A stretch of 64,000 bases of DNA from Verrucomicrobiaceae bacterium (GCA_947507875.1 CANNQP010000014.1:1-64000); one strand, 5' to 3'; positions 27,374-36,380 are shown, numbered from the stretch's first letter. Notes: a model not told the origin generated them from the sequence alone. Numbers and translations are program-made.

Positions 27374-27676
27374 ATGACGACTCCAGAACGCATCGAATTA
27401 ATCGGAACCGAAATCGCCATCCTTTGGTCGGATGGGAAGGAACAATATGTGCAGGCAGAAGCCCTTCGCGCTGCCTCGCCCAGTGCTGAAAATACCGGAG
27501 AGCGTGATCTGTTGGGTCGTCGCATCGGGGGCACCGATCAGAAAAGCTATCCAGGTGTCAATGTGCGCGGCTGGCGGCAAGTCGGCGGCTACGCCATCCA
27601 GTTTGATTTCACAGATGGCCACAACACAGGTCTCTACACCTTCGATTACTTACGTGACCTCGGTGGCGTGGTGTGA
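27374..27676 (+). CDS. DUF971 (GBBH-like N-terminal) protein
   Basis: A 100-residue protein consisting of the DUF971 fold. It is the same domain as the N-terminus of gamma-butyrobetaine hydroxylases and is often associated with iron-sulfur assembly proteins. Diagnostic segments are IAILWSDGKEQYV, the ALRAASPSAEN stretch and the C-terminal GGYAIQFDFTDGHNTGLYTFDYLR. Its role as a free-standing protein is not known. It sits 12 bases after recG and probably shares its transcript. Confidence 0.88.
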   Translation: MTTPERIELIGTEIAILWSDGKEQYVQAEALRAASPSAENTGERDLLGRRIGGTDQKSYPGVNVRGWRQVGGYAIQFDFTDGHNTGLYTFDYLRDLGGVV

Positions 27677-27755
27677 TTGCACTTGAACCGCGTGTTAGAT
27701 CAGGTTGCAAACTCCGACTTTTCAAAAGCATAAAAAACGCCTCTTTGTGATCGCC

Positions 27756-28268
27756 ATGAAACGACTTTTGCTGCTCTGCCCACCTCTTGTTCTCCTGACA
27801 CAGTGTGAAACGGCGCCGCCTTGGGACAAGAAGAGTTTAGCGCAGGGCAATCTGCCTATCATGGAGCCTGTTGCAGTGACGGCACCCGAAGTCAAAATTC
27901 CCGTTGCTGACGCCTCAGGCGTTTACACGACACCAAGTGGTTTGCGCTATCGGGTTCTGAGGTCTGGCGCGTCTGAAACTAAGTCGCCTTCCACTTTTGA
28001 TTCCGTCATCGTGCATTACCAAGGCACGCTGCTCGACGGCACGGTTTTCGATAGCTCTTACGAGCGCGGTTCACCGGCTACATTTGGCGTCAGCCAAGTG
28101 ATCCCAGGCTGGACAGAGGCGTTAAGATTAATGAAACCCGGTGACAAATGGATGCTGCATATCCCTGCTCATCTGGCTTACGGTAGCCGTGGAATGGGGA
28201 GCAAAATTCCGCCCAACAGCGATCTTATCTTTCAGGTCGAATTGCTCAATGTGATCAAGGGATTTTGA
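27756..28268 (+). CDS. FKBP-type peptidyl-prolyl isomerase, possible lipoprotein
   Basis: A 170-residue envelope protein. The ATG at 27756 gives a signal sequence with a cysteine at residue 17 (LLTQC), possibly a lipoprotein site. An FKBP domain occupies about residues 60-168, with the pocket residues expected for the fold: IVHYQGTLLDGTVFDSSYERG, FGVSQVIPGWTEAL, MLHIPAHLAYGSRG and LIFQVELLNV. It would catalyse proline isomerisation in the periplasm and aid folding of exported proteins. The next gene (SDR) is convergent, with 28 bases between stops. Confidence 0.92.
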   Translation: MKRLLLLCPPLVLLTQCETAPPWDKKSLAQGNLPIMEPVAVTAPEVKIPVADASGVYTTPSGLRYRVLRSGASETKSPSTFDSVIVHYQGTLLDGTVFDSSYERGSPATFGVSQVIPGWTEALRLMKPGDKWMLHIPAHLAYGSRGMGSKIPPNSDLIFQVELLNVIKGF

Positions 28269-28296
28269 CCCAACACGCGTCGCCGAATCACTTCAC

Positions 28297-28971
28297 CTAA
28301 GCCCAGGCGGAAACACGACTGTCCAGCTGGAAGGTCTGGCCGCTCACGTGACGCATTGTGTGCAGAAAGGCAATGAAGCGAGCTGCATCCTGAATGGTGT
28401 TCAGTCTTCCTAACGTATGACTTTGAAGAACCGCCTGCCTGCGAGAGTCGTCTTCTAGAAGAGACTTCGTCATCGGCGTATCGAGGAATCCTGGCAACAC
28501 GCAATTGGCCCGGACGCCTCGCTTGCCATATTCTTGAGCAATGGATTGTGTCAGCCCGATAAGACCTGCTTTGGCCGAAGCATAATTCGCCTGACCGTGA
28601 GGAGGCCGAATGGCACTGAATGATCCGATGTGGACGATGTGCCCCTCGTTTTGTCGAACCATGCGCTTTAACGCAGCTTGTGAGCAAAAGAAGGCTCCCT
28701 TCAGATTTACCGCAAGGATCTCGTCGAACTCACCTTCAGACATCCTGAGCATCAGTTGATCGCTGGTATGCCCCGCGGCGTGTATTAGCATATCCAACCT
28801 TGGTAAGCTGCTCACGTACTGTTCGACTTGGGAAGACTGAGTCACGTCCATGTCGGAATGGCCGGGGCTGAAAACGGTCCATCCGCTACTTTCGAGTTCA
28901 TGGTGGATGGCTGACGCCAGAGCGCCTTGCCCGCCCGTGATGAGAGCCACCGATGAAGCCACAGGGTTCAT
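28297..28971 (-). CDS. SDR-family oxidoreductase
   Basis: A 224-residue classical short-chain dehydrogenase/reductase. The cofactor motif is TGGQGALAS near residue 12, the NAG-like segment is HAAGHTSDQLMLR, the catalytic Ser lies in IGSFSAIRP and the Y-x-x-x-K motif is YASAKAG. It resembles FabG-type 3-oxoacyl reductases, but the substrate is not assigned. The start overlaps the stop of the upstream MFS gene (ATGA, 28968-28971), indicating a two-gene operon and perhaps metabolism of the transported solute. Confidence 0.87.
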   Translation of the reverse strand: MNPVASSVALITGGQGALASAIHHELESSGWTVFSPGHSDMDVTQSSQVEQYVSSLPRLDMLIHAAGHTSDQLMLRMSEGEFDEILAVNLKGAFFCSQAALKRMVRQNEGHIVHIGSFSAIRPPHGQANYASAKAGLIGLTQSIAQEYGKRGVRANCVLPGFLDTPMTKSLLEDDSRRQAVLQSHTLGRLNTIQDAARFIAFLHTMRHVSGQTFQLDSRVSAWA

Positions 28972-30323
28972 GTCGTGGTCGAGTCTACTTCTTTTTTGCG
29001 GATACCAAGACCAAGGAAAAATACAATGCAGGAAGCGACGAACATCGAGCCAGCCAGAAAGTAGAAGCCATTCGAAAACGAACCTGTGGCATCTTTAATC
29101 TTACTCATGATCCAGGGGCCCGTTGCACCACCTAAGTTTCCTACTGAATTGATTAGGCCGATACTTCCTGCTGCAGCTGACTGCACCAGAAAGAGGCTTG
29201 GCAGGGACCAAAAGGCGGGCATGTAAGTCTTGAAGCCCGCAAAAGCGACCATCAGACACACCATGGTCAGGGTAAGATTACCTTGGGTCATCGGAGCGCA
29301 AAGCATCGCCACGGCACCGATGAAAAGTGGCACACAGGCATGGAGACGGCGTTCCTGGAAACGATCTGAACTCCAGCCACCGAAGAGCTGTCCGCACAGG
29401 GCGAGCAGGGGCGGCAAAACAATCAGCAAGGAGAAGTCGCTGCGGTCCAGGTGATACCAATCTTTGATCACGCTGGGCATGAAAAGCTCCATGCTATGGC
29501 TACAGGTTGTGATGCAAAAATAAGCCGCGCAAAGTAGCAAAACCTTGGGATGCGAGAACGCTTCCATGAGTGTCATGCGCTTACCTTTGGATTTGTGCTG
29601 CCGTTCGGCTTCCAGTTCAGACTCCAGGGCTTCGGCTTCCTCTTGGGTCAGCCATTTGGCCTGTTTTGGACGATCTGTGAGCAGCCAGAGTACTCCTACC
29701 CCGAGGATGATCGCTGGCAGAGCCCAGATGATGTAAACCCACTGCCAGCCAAGAAGTCCCAGCAGTTTCGGATGCACAATAGTCTCACCCGATTTCATGA
29801 CTTCGGTAGTGCCGAACTTCAAGAACCAATTCGAGATTGGGCTCAGCATTTGAGCGAATGGAGTGGCTACCAAGAAGTAAGACAACGCCTTCGCACGGTC
29901 TTGTGAGGTAAACCAATGGGTCAGATAAACAATGACACCAGGAAAGAAACCCGCCTCCGCTAGCCCGAGCAAAAAACGCACGGTGTAAAACTGAGTGGGT
30001 GTGGTGACAAATGCCGTCAACGCTGCCATCAGACCCCAGCTAACCATGATGCGGCAGATCCACTTGCGAGCGCTCCAGCGCTCCACCATCAGGGATCCTG
30101 GTACCTCGAGCAAAAAGTAGCCGATGAAAAAGACGGTCGTGCCAAAACCAAAAACTTGTTCCGTGAAATCTGGCATATCAACCTTCATGGTCAGCTTGGC
30201 GATCGCCACATTGACCCGATCCACGTAGGCGATCATGTAGCTGACAAACAGAACTGGCAGCAGGCGCAAGAATGCCTTTCGTCTCGCTCGGTTGAGTGGG
30301 GAAGGTGGATCTGAAGTGGGCAT
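28968..30323 (-). CDS. MFS transporter, anion:cation symporter type
   Basis: A 451-residue major facilitator with about 12 predicted transmembrane helices. The N-terminal signature RVNVAIAKLTM, then GYFLLEVPGSLMVERWSARKW and LGLAEAGFFPGVIVYLTHWF, is characteristic of the anion:cation symporter family, which imports organic anions such as sugar acids, glucarate, phthalate or tartrate. The central cytoplasmic loop carries EALESELEAERQHKSKGK. The ATG at 30323 (MPTSDPPS) is preferred over the ATG at 30401, which would add 26 residues. It is translationally coupled to the downstream SDR gene. Confidence 0.9.
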   Translation of the reverse strand: MPTSDPPSPLNRARRKAFLRLLPVLFVSYMIAYVDRVNVAIAKLTMKVDMPDFTEQVFGFGTTVFFIGYFLLEVPGSLMVERWSARKWICRIMVSWGLMAALTAFVTTPTQFYTVRFLLGLAEAGFFPGVIVYLTHWFTSQDRAKALSYFLVATPFAQMLSPISNWFLKFGTTEVMKSGETIVHPKLLGLLGWQWVYIIWALPAIILGVGVLWLLTDRPKQAKWLTQEEAEALESELEAERQHKSKGKRMTLMEAFSHPKVLLLCAAYFCITTCSHSMELFMPSVIKDWYHLDRSDFSLLIVLPPLLALCGQLFGGWSSDRFQERRLHACVPLFIGAVAMLCAPMTQGNLTLTMVCLMVAFAGFKTYMPAFWSLPSLFLVQSAAAGSIGLINSVGNLGGATGPWIMSKIKDATGSFSNGFYFLAGSMFVASCIVFFLGLGIRKKEVDSTTT

Positions 30324-30397
30324 GTTGGAAATAAAGTCGATGAGGCTATCCGTTGGACGCAGGAAGGCCAGACAATACGCAAGGCAGGAATGCCTCT

Positions 30398-32137
30398 TCA
30401 AAGATCATCCGCCTCGATCAGCAGGATGAGAAGCTTTTTTCCCACGGCTTTTTTTTGTAGTGAATCCAGGTCGGTCTCTGAAGCCACGCTGACACTTCGA
30501 CCTAACAACACGGCCAGTTGTGTGGCAAAGCCGCTATGCTGGGGTTCGCCAGCGTCATTGCCAAAGCTCAGCTCAGCCTTTTCGAAAACATCCAAGGCTT
30601 CCCCCCCCGCGATGAGGACCGGTGAATTGGCATCGGGTATCAGGCCTTTGATCGATACCAATTGTGCGGTTTCCGTGCCGAAGAGGTGGGCTGGATAGAG
30701 GGGCAAAAGCTCATAAGCCAAGTCTCCCGCCGTCTCCCGTTCCAGAATCGTAGCACTGATGAGAGGGGTTTCTTGACCACAGAGGTTGACGTGTTGTTGT
30801 CGGACGTGCTTGGCCGTCATAGAGGCCACTTCTTTCATGGTCTCAAAGGTCCAGTGGCTGTCACTGGCATAGTAAGTGGGGCGTTTGTTTTTTCCATCCC
30901 AAAGCAGCTTGGCTGGATCGAGCACGGTGGCTCCCGCTTGGGCCAACTGATCCAGTTTAGGCTTCAGGCCGAGCGGCTGGGCTGCCGTGAAGTACTCGGC
31001 GCGCAAAAACTGTTCAGGATGCATCGCTAACTTGGCTGGCAAGGGAATCAAGGTCACCTGTGTTCCAGCTTTTTCCTGGGTTTTGACCCAATCGGGAAGT
31101 TGGTCTCCCAGCCTGGGACTCATTCGTTGTTGAGTGCGAACATTGAGCTCCTCTTGATCAAACAACCAGCCGTCGTAGCCTTGATGGACGCATGAATTTC
31201 CTTCGCCCCAAAAGTAACTGACCGGCCATTGAATGCATTGGCGTAGAGCATCAGGCGTGGCTTCATTTTGCCTAAAGCTAAACAAGACGGATAGTCCGGC
31301 GATGATGATGCCGATCACTTTCCAGGTCTTGACGGGCAGCGCCAGCAACCCGTTCAGTCTGGGTAGCGCCAAGACGCTGAGCATGGCCAATGCAATGTGA
31401 GTTTGCAGCCAGGGAGTGGTTAGCCTTTTCTCCAAGAACAAAGAGTACAAGCTCGGTTCCTGGCTTTGGAACATCAAGTGGAGATGAAACAGCGCACTGT
31501 TCCAATTCGGCGAGACAAGAAGCACTTGGCTTACCACCAGCAGGACTAGATTGCATGCCACTTGAATCGGAAGTGGCAAAGGTGCCCACAGGCTTTTGCC
31601 TCGAAGCGATTCGAGATAGATCCAGAGGACGTGAGTGACGATCCAAACGCCAGCCCCTGCCCAGGAGCCGCGGCTGAGCAGACTCAATGCCGCGATGAAC
31701 AGCAGGCAGGGAAGGTGCTGCCAAGGAGAAGGAAAAAGGGAGGACTCAAAAGCTGGTAGCCATCGACTCCAGAGGTTGCGGAATGAGCTACTGCGAGCTG
31801 GAGTTTGGTGCATTTCCTGAGTGGACAGGCCCAAAAGGCCACGCACGCCTATGATCATGTCAAACGCGCCGGTGGTGATCAAAAAGAGTTGGAGGGTTCG
31901 GATGATGCAAATCAACCAAACCGCTTTGGCGCTCATGGCGGCAGGCTCTGCTCCTTGCACGAGATCGATAGGCCATTGAAGCGGAATAGCCAAAAGGCAT
32001 ATTTTGCCGATTCCATAGCCGACTCTAGCCCAAGAGTGAAAAGCGCTGATCTTGCCTGAATCAGATCGCTGAGCTAACAGGATGGCCAACCCAAAAAGTA
32101 GCACAAGTGCAGGCATTAAGGACTGTTGGTGTGGCAT
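30398..32137 (-). CDS. AlgI-AlgJ-like fusion protein with degenerate active sites
   Basis: A 579-residue membrane protein. Residues about 8-290 resemble a shortened MBOAT/AlgI O-acetyltransferase: AFDMIIGVRGLLGL (91-104) aligns by eye with the YSDMAIGxxRxxGF region. FRNLWSRWL (119-127) replaces FWRRWH, and SRGSWAGAGVW (155-165) replaces GLWHGAxW, so both motif histidines are absent. Residues about 305-575 resemble AlgJ/AlgX: GYDGWLF (320-326) and DSHW (426-429), with the Asp-His pair kept. Where these proteins have G-D-S-F, this one has VLIAGGEALD (507-516), with no serine. It may be a non-catalytic export or scaffold component, or a decayed enzyme still in frame. Alignment is by eye and remains inference. 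Confidence 0.6.
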   Translation of the reverse strand: MPHQQSLMPALVLLFGLAILLAQRSDSGKISAFHSWARVGYGIGKICLLAIPLQWPIDLVQGAEPAAMSAKAVWLICIIRTLQLFLITTGAFDMIIGVRGLLGLSTQEMHQTPARSSSFRNLWSRWLPAFESSLFPSPWQHLPCLLFIAALSLLSRGSWAGAGVWIVTHVLWIYLESLRGKSLWAPLPLPIQVACNLVLLVVSQVLLVSPNWNSALFHLHLMFQSQEPSLYSLFLEKRLTTPWLQTHIALAMLSVLALPRLNGLLALPVKTWKVIGIIIAGLSVLFSFRQNEATPDALRQCIQWPVSYFWGEGNSCVHQGYDGWLFDQEELNVRTQQRMSPRLGDQLPDWVKTQEKAGTQVTLIPLPAKLAMHPEQFLRAEYFTAAQPLGLKPKLDQLAQAGATVLDPAKLLWDGKNKRPTYYASDSHWTFETMKEVASMTAKHVRQQHVNLCGQETPLISATILERETAGDLAYELLPLYPAHLFGTETAQLVSIKGLIPDANSPVLIAGGEALDVFEKAELSFGNDAGEPQHSGFATQLAVLLGRSVSVASETDLDSLQKKAVGKKLLILLIEADDL

Positions 32138-32240
32138 GGGGGGGGAAGTTACTGCATCCGGAGGGAGGGTGATACTCCCTATGAGGTACCATCTGTCAAA
32201 CGCCCATGCCGAAAGCTAGCTCTCGTTTGGGTATCAGTGT

Positions 32241-32268
32241 TTGCATCCGTAAAACTCCGGCCTAGCCT
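32241..32268 (+). promoter_or_regulatory. Possible promoter of the amidase-epimerase operon
   Basis: TTGCAT (32241-32246) and TAGCCT (32263-32268) are separated by 16 bases, and TAGCCT ends six bases before the ATG at 32275. The spacing suits a sigma-70-type promoter, but the -10 match is weak and the leader would be extremely short. Confidence 0.3.
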
Positions 32269-32274
32269 CTTCAC

Positions 32275-33681
32275 ATGAAGTTTATTTGGCTAGGTTTTCT
32301 CATCGCCATCATTCTGGAGGTGCATGCTTTTGGCATGCAGGCAGCTTCGGCTTTGCCGGAGAAACTACCCGCTGAAGCCGCCCCGGTTGTTTCCTCTAAA
32401 CCTTTGCCTGTTTCCATGGTTTCGAGCCAGGCAAATCCTTCCTCCACGGCCACTGGCTCAGAAAAAGAGCCCTCGTATGGGGAATTGAGTTCACTCGGTC
32501 AGTTGCCTGATTGGAAAAAATTGGAGCGCTATGCCAAGCAATTGACCAGGGTGGAATTCGAAAAAGCCTGGCAAGACATTTATTCGGAAACGAACGGCTT
32601 GCCGCCACCATGGCACGTCGTTGATGAGATGCTCATGGTGCCTACACAGGGGAAAGAGGCCGAGCCTTTGAAGTTGGCTTTTCGAAATCCGAACGAAGAT
32701 GCTCGCGATATTCAAACAACCTGGAGGCGTGCTGCCTCTTTGCCTCCTTTGGCAGGGCGTCCGGTCTTGAGCGATCTCCGCATCAGTCTAGATCCAGGGC
32801 ACCTCGGTGGCTCTTGGGCTCAGATTGAAGAACGTTTCCTTAGTTTCAAAGACGGGGAGAAGGTTTGTGAGGGCGATTTGACTTTGATGGTAGCCAAGAT
32901 CTTGTCGGAACGATTGAAGGCCTTGGGGGCGATCGTCTCCATGGTGCGAGATCAACCCGAGCCGGTAACGGAATTAAGACCCAAAGATTTTGAACAAACT
33001 GCACGTGATCTGCTCACCAAGTCTGGCTTTTCTAACGCCCAAATGACCTACGCAGGGCTATCGGGCGATTCAAAACTACTGACGGTGCAGTGGCAGAGTG
33101 AAAAGCTGTTTTACCGCGTCAGTGAAATTCATGCACGCGGCACAAAGGTCAATGAGGAGCTGAAACCTGATCTCGTTCTCTGCCTTCATCTGAACGCTGA
33201 ATCCTGGGGGAATTCAACCGCGCCTCAATTCTCACCTTTAAATCATCTCCATGTGTTGGTGAATGGATGTTATTCAAGGGATGAGCTATTGCAGCAAGAT
33301 GTGAGGCATGAGATGCTAATGAGGCTCTTCTCTCGAATTCATGAAGAAGAATTGCCCTTGGCAGTCTCGGTCGGTGAAGCTCTCGCTCGGCATACGAAGT
33401 TGCCTGCCTATGTTTACACGACTTCCAAGGCTCGACGTGTGACAGAAAGTCAATATGTCTATGCACGCAATCTGCTGGCCAATCGACTCTATCAATGTCC
33501 TGTCGTTTATCTGGAGCCATTTGTCATGAATCATGAAGAAACTTACCGCCGGCTGCTACTCGGTCACTATCTAGGTCGAACCCTGCTAGACGGGAAATTA
33601 GTCACGAGTGCTCTCGAAGACTACGTGCGAGGTGTGACAGACGGTCTGACGGACTATTACCGGAGGAATCGTCAGCCATGA
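32275..33681 (+). CDS. N-acetylmuramoyl-L-alanine amidase (Amidase_3)
   Basis: A 468-residue exported zinc amidase that cleaves the bond between MurNAc and the stem peptide. The signal peptide is MKFIWLGFLIAIILEVHAF. A linker of about 100 residues leads to the catalytic domain, with ISLDPGHLGG carrying the first zinc histidine, a Glu in VCEGDLTLMVAKIL, and the second histidine in VLCLHLNAES. A VYLEPFVMNHEETYRRL segment ends the domain. Its stop overlaps the start of the epimerase-shikimate kinase gene (ATGA, 33678-33681). Compared with AmiC-type enzymes, the region between the metal motifs is enlarged. Confidence 0.88.
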   Translation: MKFIWLGFLIAIILEVHAFGMQAASALPEKLPAEAAPVVSSKPLPVSMVSSQANPSSTATGSEKEPSYGELSSLGQLPDWKKLERYAKQLTRVEFEKAWQDIYSETNGLPPPWHVVDEMLMVPTQGKEAEPLKLAFRNPNEDARDIQTTWRRAASLPPLAGRPVLSDLRISLDPGHLGGSWAQIEERFLSFKDGEKVCEGDLTLMVAKILSERLKALGAIVSMVRDQPEPVTELRPKDFEQTARDLLTKSGFSNAQMTYAGLSGDSKLLTVQWQSEKLFYRVSEIHARGTKVNEELKPDLVLCLHLNAESWGNSTAPQFSPLNHLHVLVNGCYSRDELLQQDVRHEMLMRLFSRIHEEELPLAVSVGEALARHTKLPAYVYTTSKARRVTESQYVYARNLLANRLYQCPVVYLEPFVMNHEETYRRLLLGHYLGRTLLDGKLVTSALEDYVRGVTDGLTDYYRRNRQP

Positions 33682-35135
33682 GCATGATCCTCGTCATAGG
33701 TTGCGGTTTTGTTGGTGAAAAAGCCGCTGAGCTTTTTCATGCTCAAGGTCATGATGTAGTCGGCACGACGCACAGCGAGGTCTCTGCTTGGCGGATCGGT
33801 GCGGCTCATGGTTGGCGTGTTATGCCGTGTGATGTGAGCCGAGTGGATTCGGTACAAGCACTGCGTGATTCGATTGGCCCCGTTGATGCCGTCATCCACT
33901 GCGCCAGCTCAGGACGTGGTGGTGTTGAAATGTATGAGAAAGTGTATCTCAATGGCATGAAGCATCTGGCGAGTGTTTTTCCAGAGGCTTGGCTTCTCTA
34001 CACCAGCAGCACCAGTGTTTACTCGCAGATGGATGGCAGTACGGTCGATGAGACAACCCCAGCTGATCCAGATCGAGAGACGGGTAGACTCCTGCGTGCG
34101 GCGGAGGAGGTGGCGTTGCAGCGTGGTGGAGCTGTCGCGAGACTGGCTGGAATCTATGGTCCTGGCCGTTCTTTCTTGCTGAAGAATTTGCTCGAGGGAA
34201 AAAGTGCCATTGAAGTTTGTGAGTCCGCACCTGTGGGTCGGTTAATCAATCAGATCCATGTGGAGGATGCGGCTGGGGCTCTTGTCCATCTCGTCACCAA
34301 ACGATTGGCTGGCATTTGGAATATTGTGGATGATGCGCAGTTGACTCAGCGAGTTTGTCTTGAGCGGCTGGCCACCTTGTTTGGCGTTCCAATCCCAGAC
34401 GTGCGCGCACCTGATGCTGCCCGTAAAAGAGGGTGGAGCCACAAGCATGTCTCGAATCAAAAACTGCGGGATTCAGGCTGGTCACCCATGTATCCTGATT
34501 ACTTCACGGCTCTGCAAAATGATGTCGCTTTGGTAAGTTCGATCTTCGCAGAGGTCGATGCTTCGGGGGAGACGCCCTTGCCAAGGAGTGAGAACATTGT
34601 GCTTATGGGGCTAATGGGATGTGGCAAATCGAGTGTGGGACGCATCACCGCTAGGTTGTTAGGATTTCAATTCATTGATACCGATCACCTGATCAGTGAT
34701 GCTGCCGGGTGCACCATTCCGGAGATCTTCGCCAAGGAAGGGGAGCAAGGCTTTCGTCAGCGTGAGAGCGCTGTTTTGCGTTCGTTGATCGGGACGCGTC
34801 ATGCGGTCATTGCGACGGGCGGTGGAATCATCACACGGTCGGTGAACTTACCTTTGCTGAAGCATCTGGGTTTTATCACTTGGCTGGAGGCCAATGTTGA
34901 TTTGCTAGTGAGGCGTACATCCGGCAACAACGATCGCCCTTTGCTGAGAGGCGAGGAGCCTCCAAAGCAGAAACTTGAGAGTCTTTTGCTTCAGCGTGGG
35001 CCGATTTATCAATCGATGGCAGATCTTCGTATTCAAACGGATGAGCTGACTCAGGAAGAAAGTGCCTACGGCGTTGCCGAGAGCGCGCGGATTTTTTTTG
35101 CTAAGCGGCGAAGTGACGTTGGCACGGTGGATTGA
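33678..35135 (+). CDS. Epimerase/SDR-shikimate kinase fusion protein
   Basis: A 485-residue two-domain protein. Residues about 1-285 are an atypical NAD(P)-binding Rossmann protein (VIGCGFVG at 6-13; SSTSVYSQMDGSTVDE; no Y-x-x-x-K), similar to the YeeZ-like atypical SDR group. Residues about 305-475 are a complete shikimate kinase: P-loop GLMGCGKSS (311-319), DTD at 334-336, FRQRE at 359-363, GGG at 381-383 and RPLL at 420-423. The kinase would make shikimate-3-phosphate for aromatic amino acid synthesis. I know of no standard fusion of these two families. The reading frame is continuous and the linker (SSIFAEVDASGETPLP) is short. Confidence 0.85.
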   Translation: MSMILVIGCGFVGEKAAELFHAQGHDVVGTTHSEVSAWRIGAAHGWRVMPCDVSRVDSVQALRDSIGPVDAVIHCASSGRGGVEMYEKVYLNGMKHLASVFPEAWLLYTSSTSVYSQMDGSTVDETTPADPDRETGRLLRAAEEVALQRGGAVARLAGIYGPGRSFLLKNLLEGKSAIEVCESAPVGRLINQIHVEDAAGALVHLVTKRLAGIWNIVDDAQLTQRVCLERLATLFGVPIPDVRAPDAARKRGWSHKHVSNQKLRDSGWSPMYPDYFTALQNDVALVSSIFAEVDASGETPLPRSENIVLMGLMGCGKSSVGRITARLLGFQFIDTDHLISDAAGCTIPEIFAKEGEQGFRQRESAVLRSLIGTRHAVIATGGGIITRSVNLPLLKHLGFITWLEANVDLLVRRTSGNNDRPLLRGEEPPKQKLESLLLQRGPIYQSMADLRIQTDELTQEESAYGVAESARIFFAKRRSDVGTVD

Positions 35136-35282
35136 TCCTTCTTGGCTTACTTTGAGTTGGATCCTGATGATTTGACATCATGCCTTGGTGCCATTTAGGC
35201 TTGTTGCCTTGAGTCAAAGTCTTAGTGAATTGAGGCTCGACACTTACGTTAAGAATGCATTTAGTTTTCGCGATTTTTTCTT

Positions 35283-36380
35283 ATGAGGCAGTATGATCTA
35301 ATTGAGTACCTTGCCATGGCCATGCAGGCCGGGGCTTCTGATGTACACCTGTCGCCGGGAGCCCCACCGACCATGAGGCTTCATGGTCGGATGACGCCAG
35401 TCACGGATGAGGTTCTGGATGCGGTGGACGTTCGTGAACTCGTGCTCGGGGGGTTGAAAGATACCCAAAGGGCGAAGCTTGAGCAGGAATGGGAACTGGA
35501 CTTTGCGATCGAGGTCGAAAACCTGGGGCGTTTCCGTGGCAATGCCTGTTTTTGCATGGGGCGAATTGAGGGCAATTTTCGCTATATCCCGGATTCCATT
35601 CCCGAATTGGCTCAACTCGGTCACGGACCTACGGTGGAAAAGCTGTGCGAGCTTCGTGATGGGCTGATCCTCATCACAGGCGTCAGCAACAGTGGCAAAA
35701 CTACGACTTTGTGTAGCATGACCCAGCAGATTGCGGCAGCGCGATCTTGCAACATTGTTACCATCGAAGATCCCATCGAATTTGTCTTTAAACATGGCCA
35801 AAGCCTGATCCGCCAACGGCAGGTCGGATTTGATACCCATGAGTTCGCGCGTGCGATGAAGAGCGCTCTGCGGCAAGACGTGAATGTCATCACCGTCAGT
35901 GAACTCAGAGACTTGGAGACTATGCGCACCGCGCTCACTGCGGCGGAGACGGGCCATCTAGTCATCAGCACGCTCCATACCACCGATGTGCCCGCGACGA
36001 TCACACGCATTCTTGATAGTTATCCGCGCGATCAGCAGGATTACGTCGCCTCACAGCTCAGTCACTGCCTTCGAGGTGTCGTTTGCCAGCACCTCATCCG
36101 GCGCGCAGATGGAGAGGGTCGTGTGATGGCTTCCGAAGTCATGGTGATCAATAATGCCATCGCGGGTTGCATTCGTGATCAGCGCATTCAGCAGTTGCCT
36201 AGCTTGATTCAGATTGGTGGGCGAGATGGCATGCATACAATTGATGACAGTTTGCTTCATCTGCTCAGCTATGATTTCATTACCCTAGAAGATGCCAAGG
36301 CTCATTGCCGCGATTTCAGCTTCATTCAGATGGGCTATGAAAGATTGCAACGCGAGCGTGATTCAGGTCGCAAACGCTAA
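35283..36380 (+). CDS. PilT/PilU-like twitching motility ATPase
   Basis: A 365-residue hexameric ATPase of the PilT family, which retracts type IV pili. The N-terminal domain has GASDVHLSPGAPP. The P-loop is GVSNSGKTTT (starting at residue 133) in place of the common GPTGSGKST. The Asp box IVTIEDPIEFVF is present. The Walker B region reads VNVITVSELRD, where the usual form is PDVILVGEMRD; the catalytic Glu207 is kept and the preceding Gly is Ser. The His box ISTLHTTD is present. The C-terminus lacks a clear AIRNLI-like retraction motif, so a PilU-like or diverged role is possible. folB follows 15 bases downstream. Confidence 0.87.
   Translation: MRQYDLIEYLAMAMQAGASDVHLSPGAPPTMRLHGRMTPVTDEVLDAVDVRELVLGGLKDTQRAKLEQEWELDFAIEVENLGRFRGNACFCMGRIEGNFRYIPDSIPELAQLGHGPTVEKLCELRDGLILITGVSNSGKTTTLCSMTQQIAAARSCNIVTIEDPIEFVFKHGQSLIRQRQVGFDTHEFARAMKSALRQDVNVITVSELRDLETMRTALTAAETGHLVISTLHTTDVPATITRILDSYPRDQQDYVASQLSHCLRGVVCQHLIRRADGEGRVMASEVMVINNAIAGCIRDQRIQQLPSLIQIGGRDGMHTIDDSLLHLLSYDFITLEDAKAHCRDFSFIQMGYERLQRERDSGRKR

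Noticed and set aside
35136..35282. A canonical promoter (TTGACA at 35172-35177) before the PilT-like gene
   Set aside because: At 17 bases downstream the hexamer is TTAGGC, a poor -10, and the distance to the start is about 80 bases; not strong enough to list.
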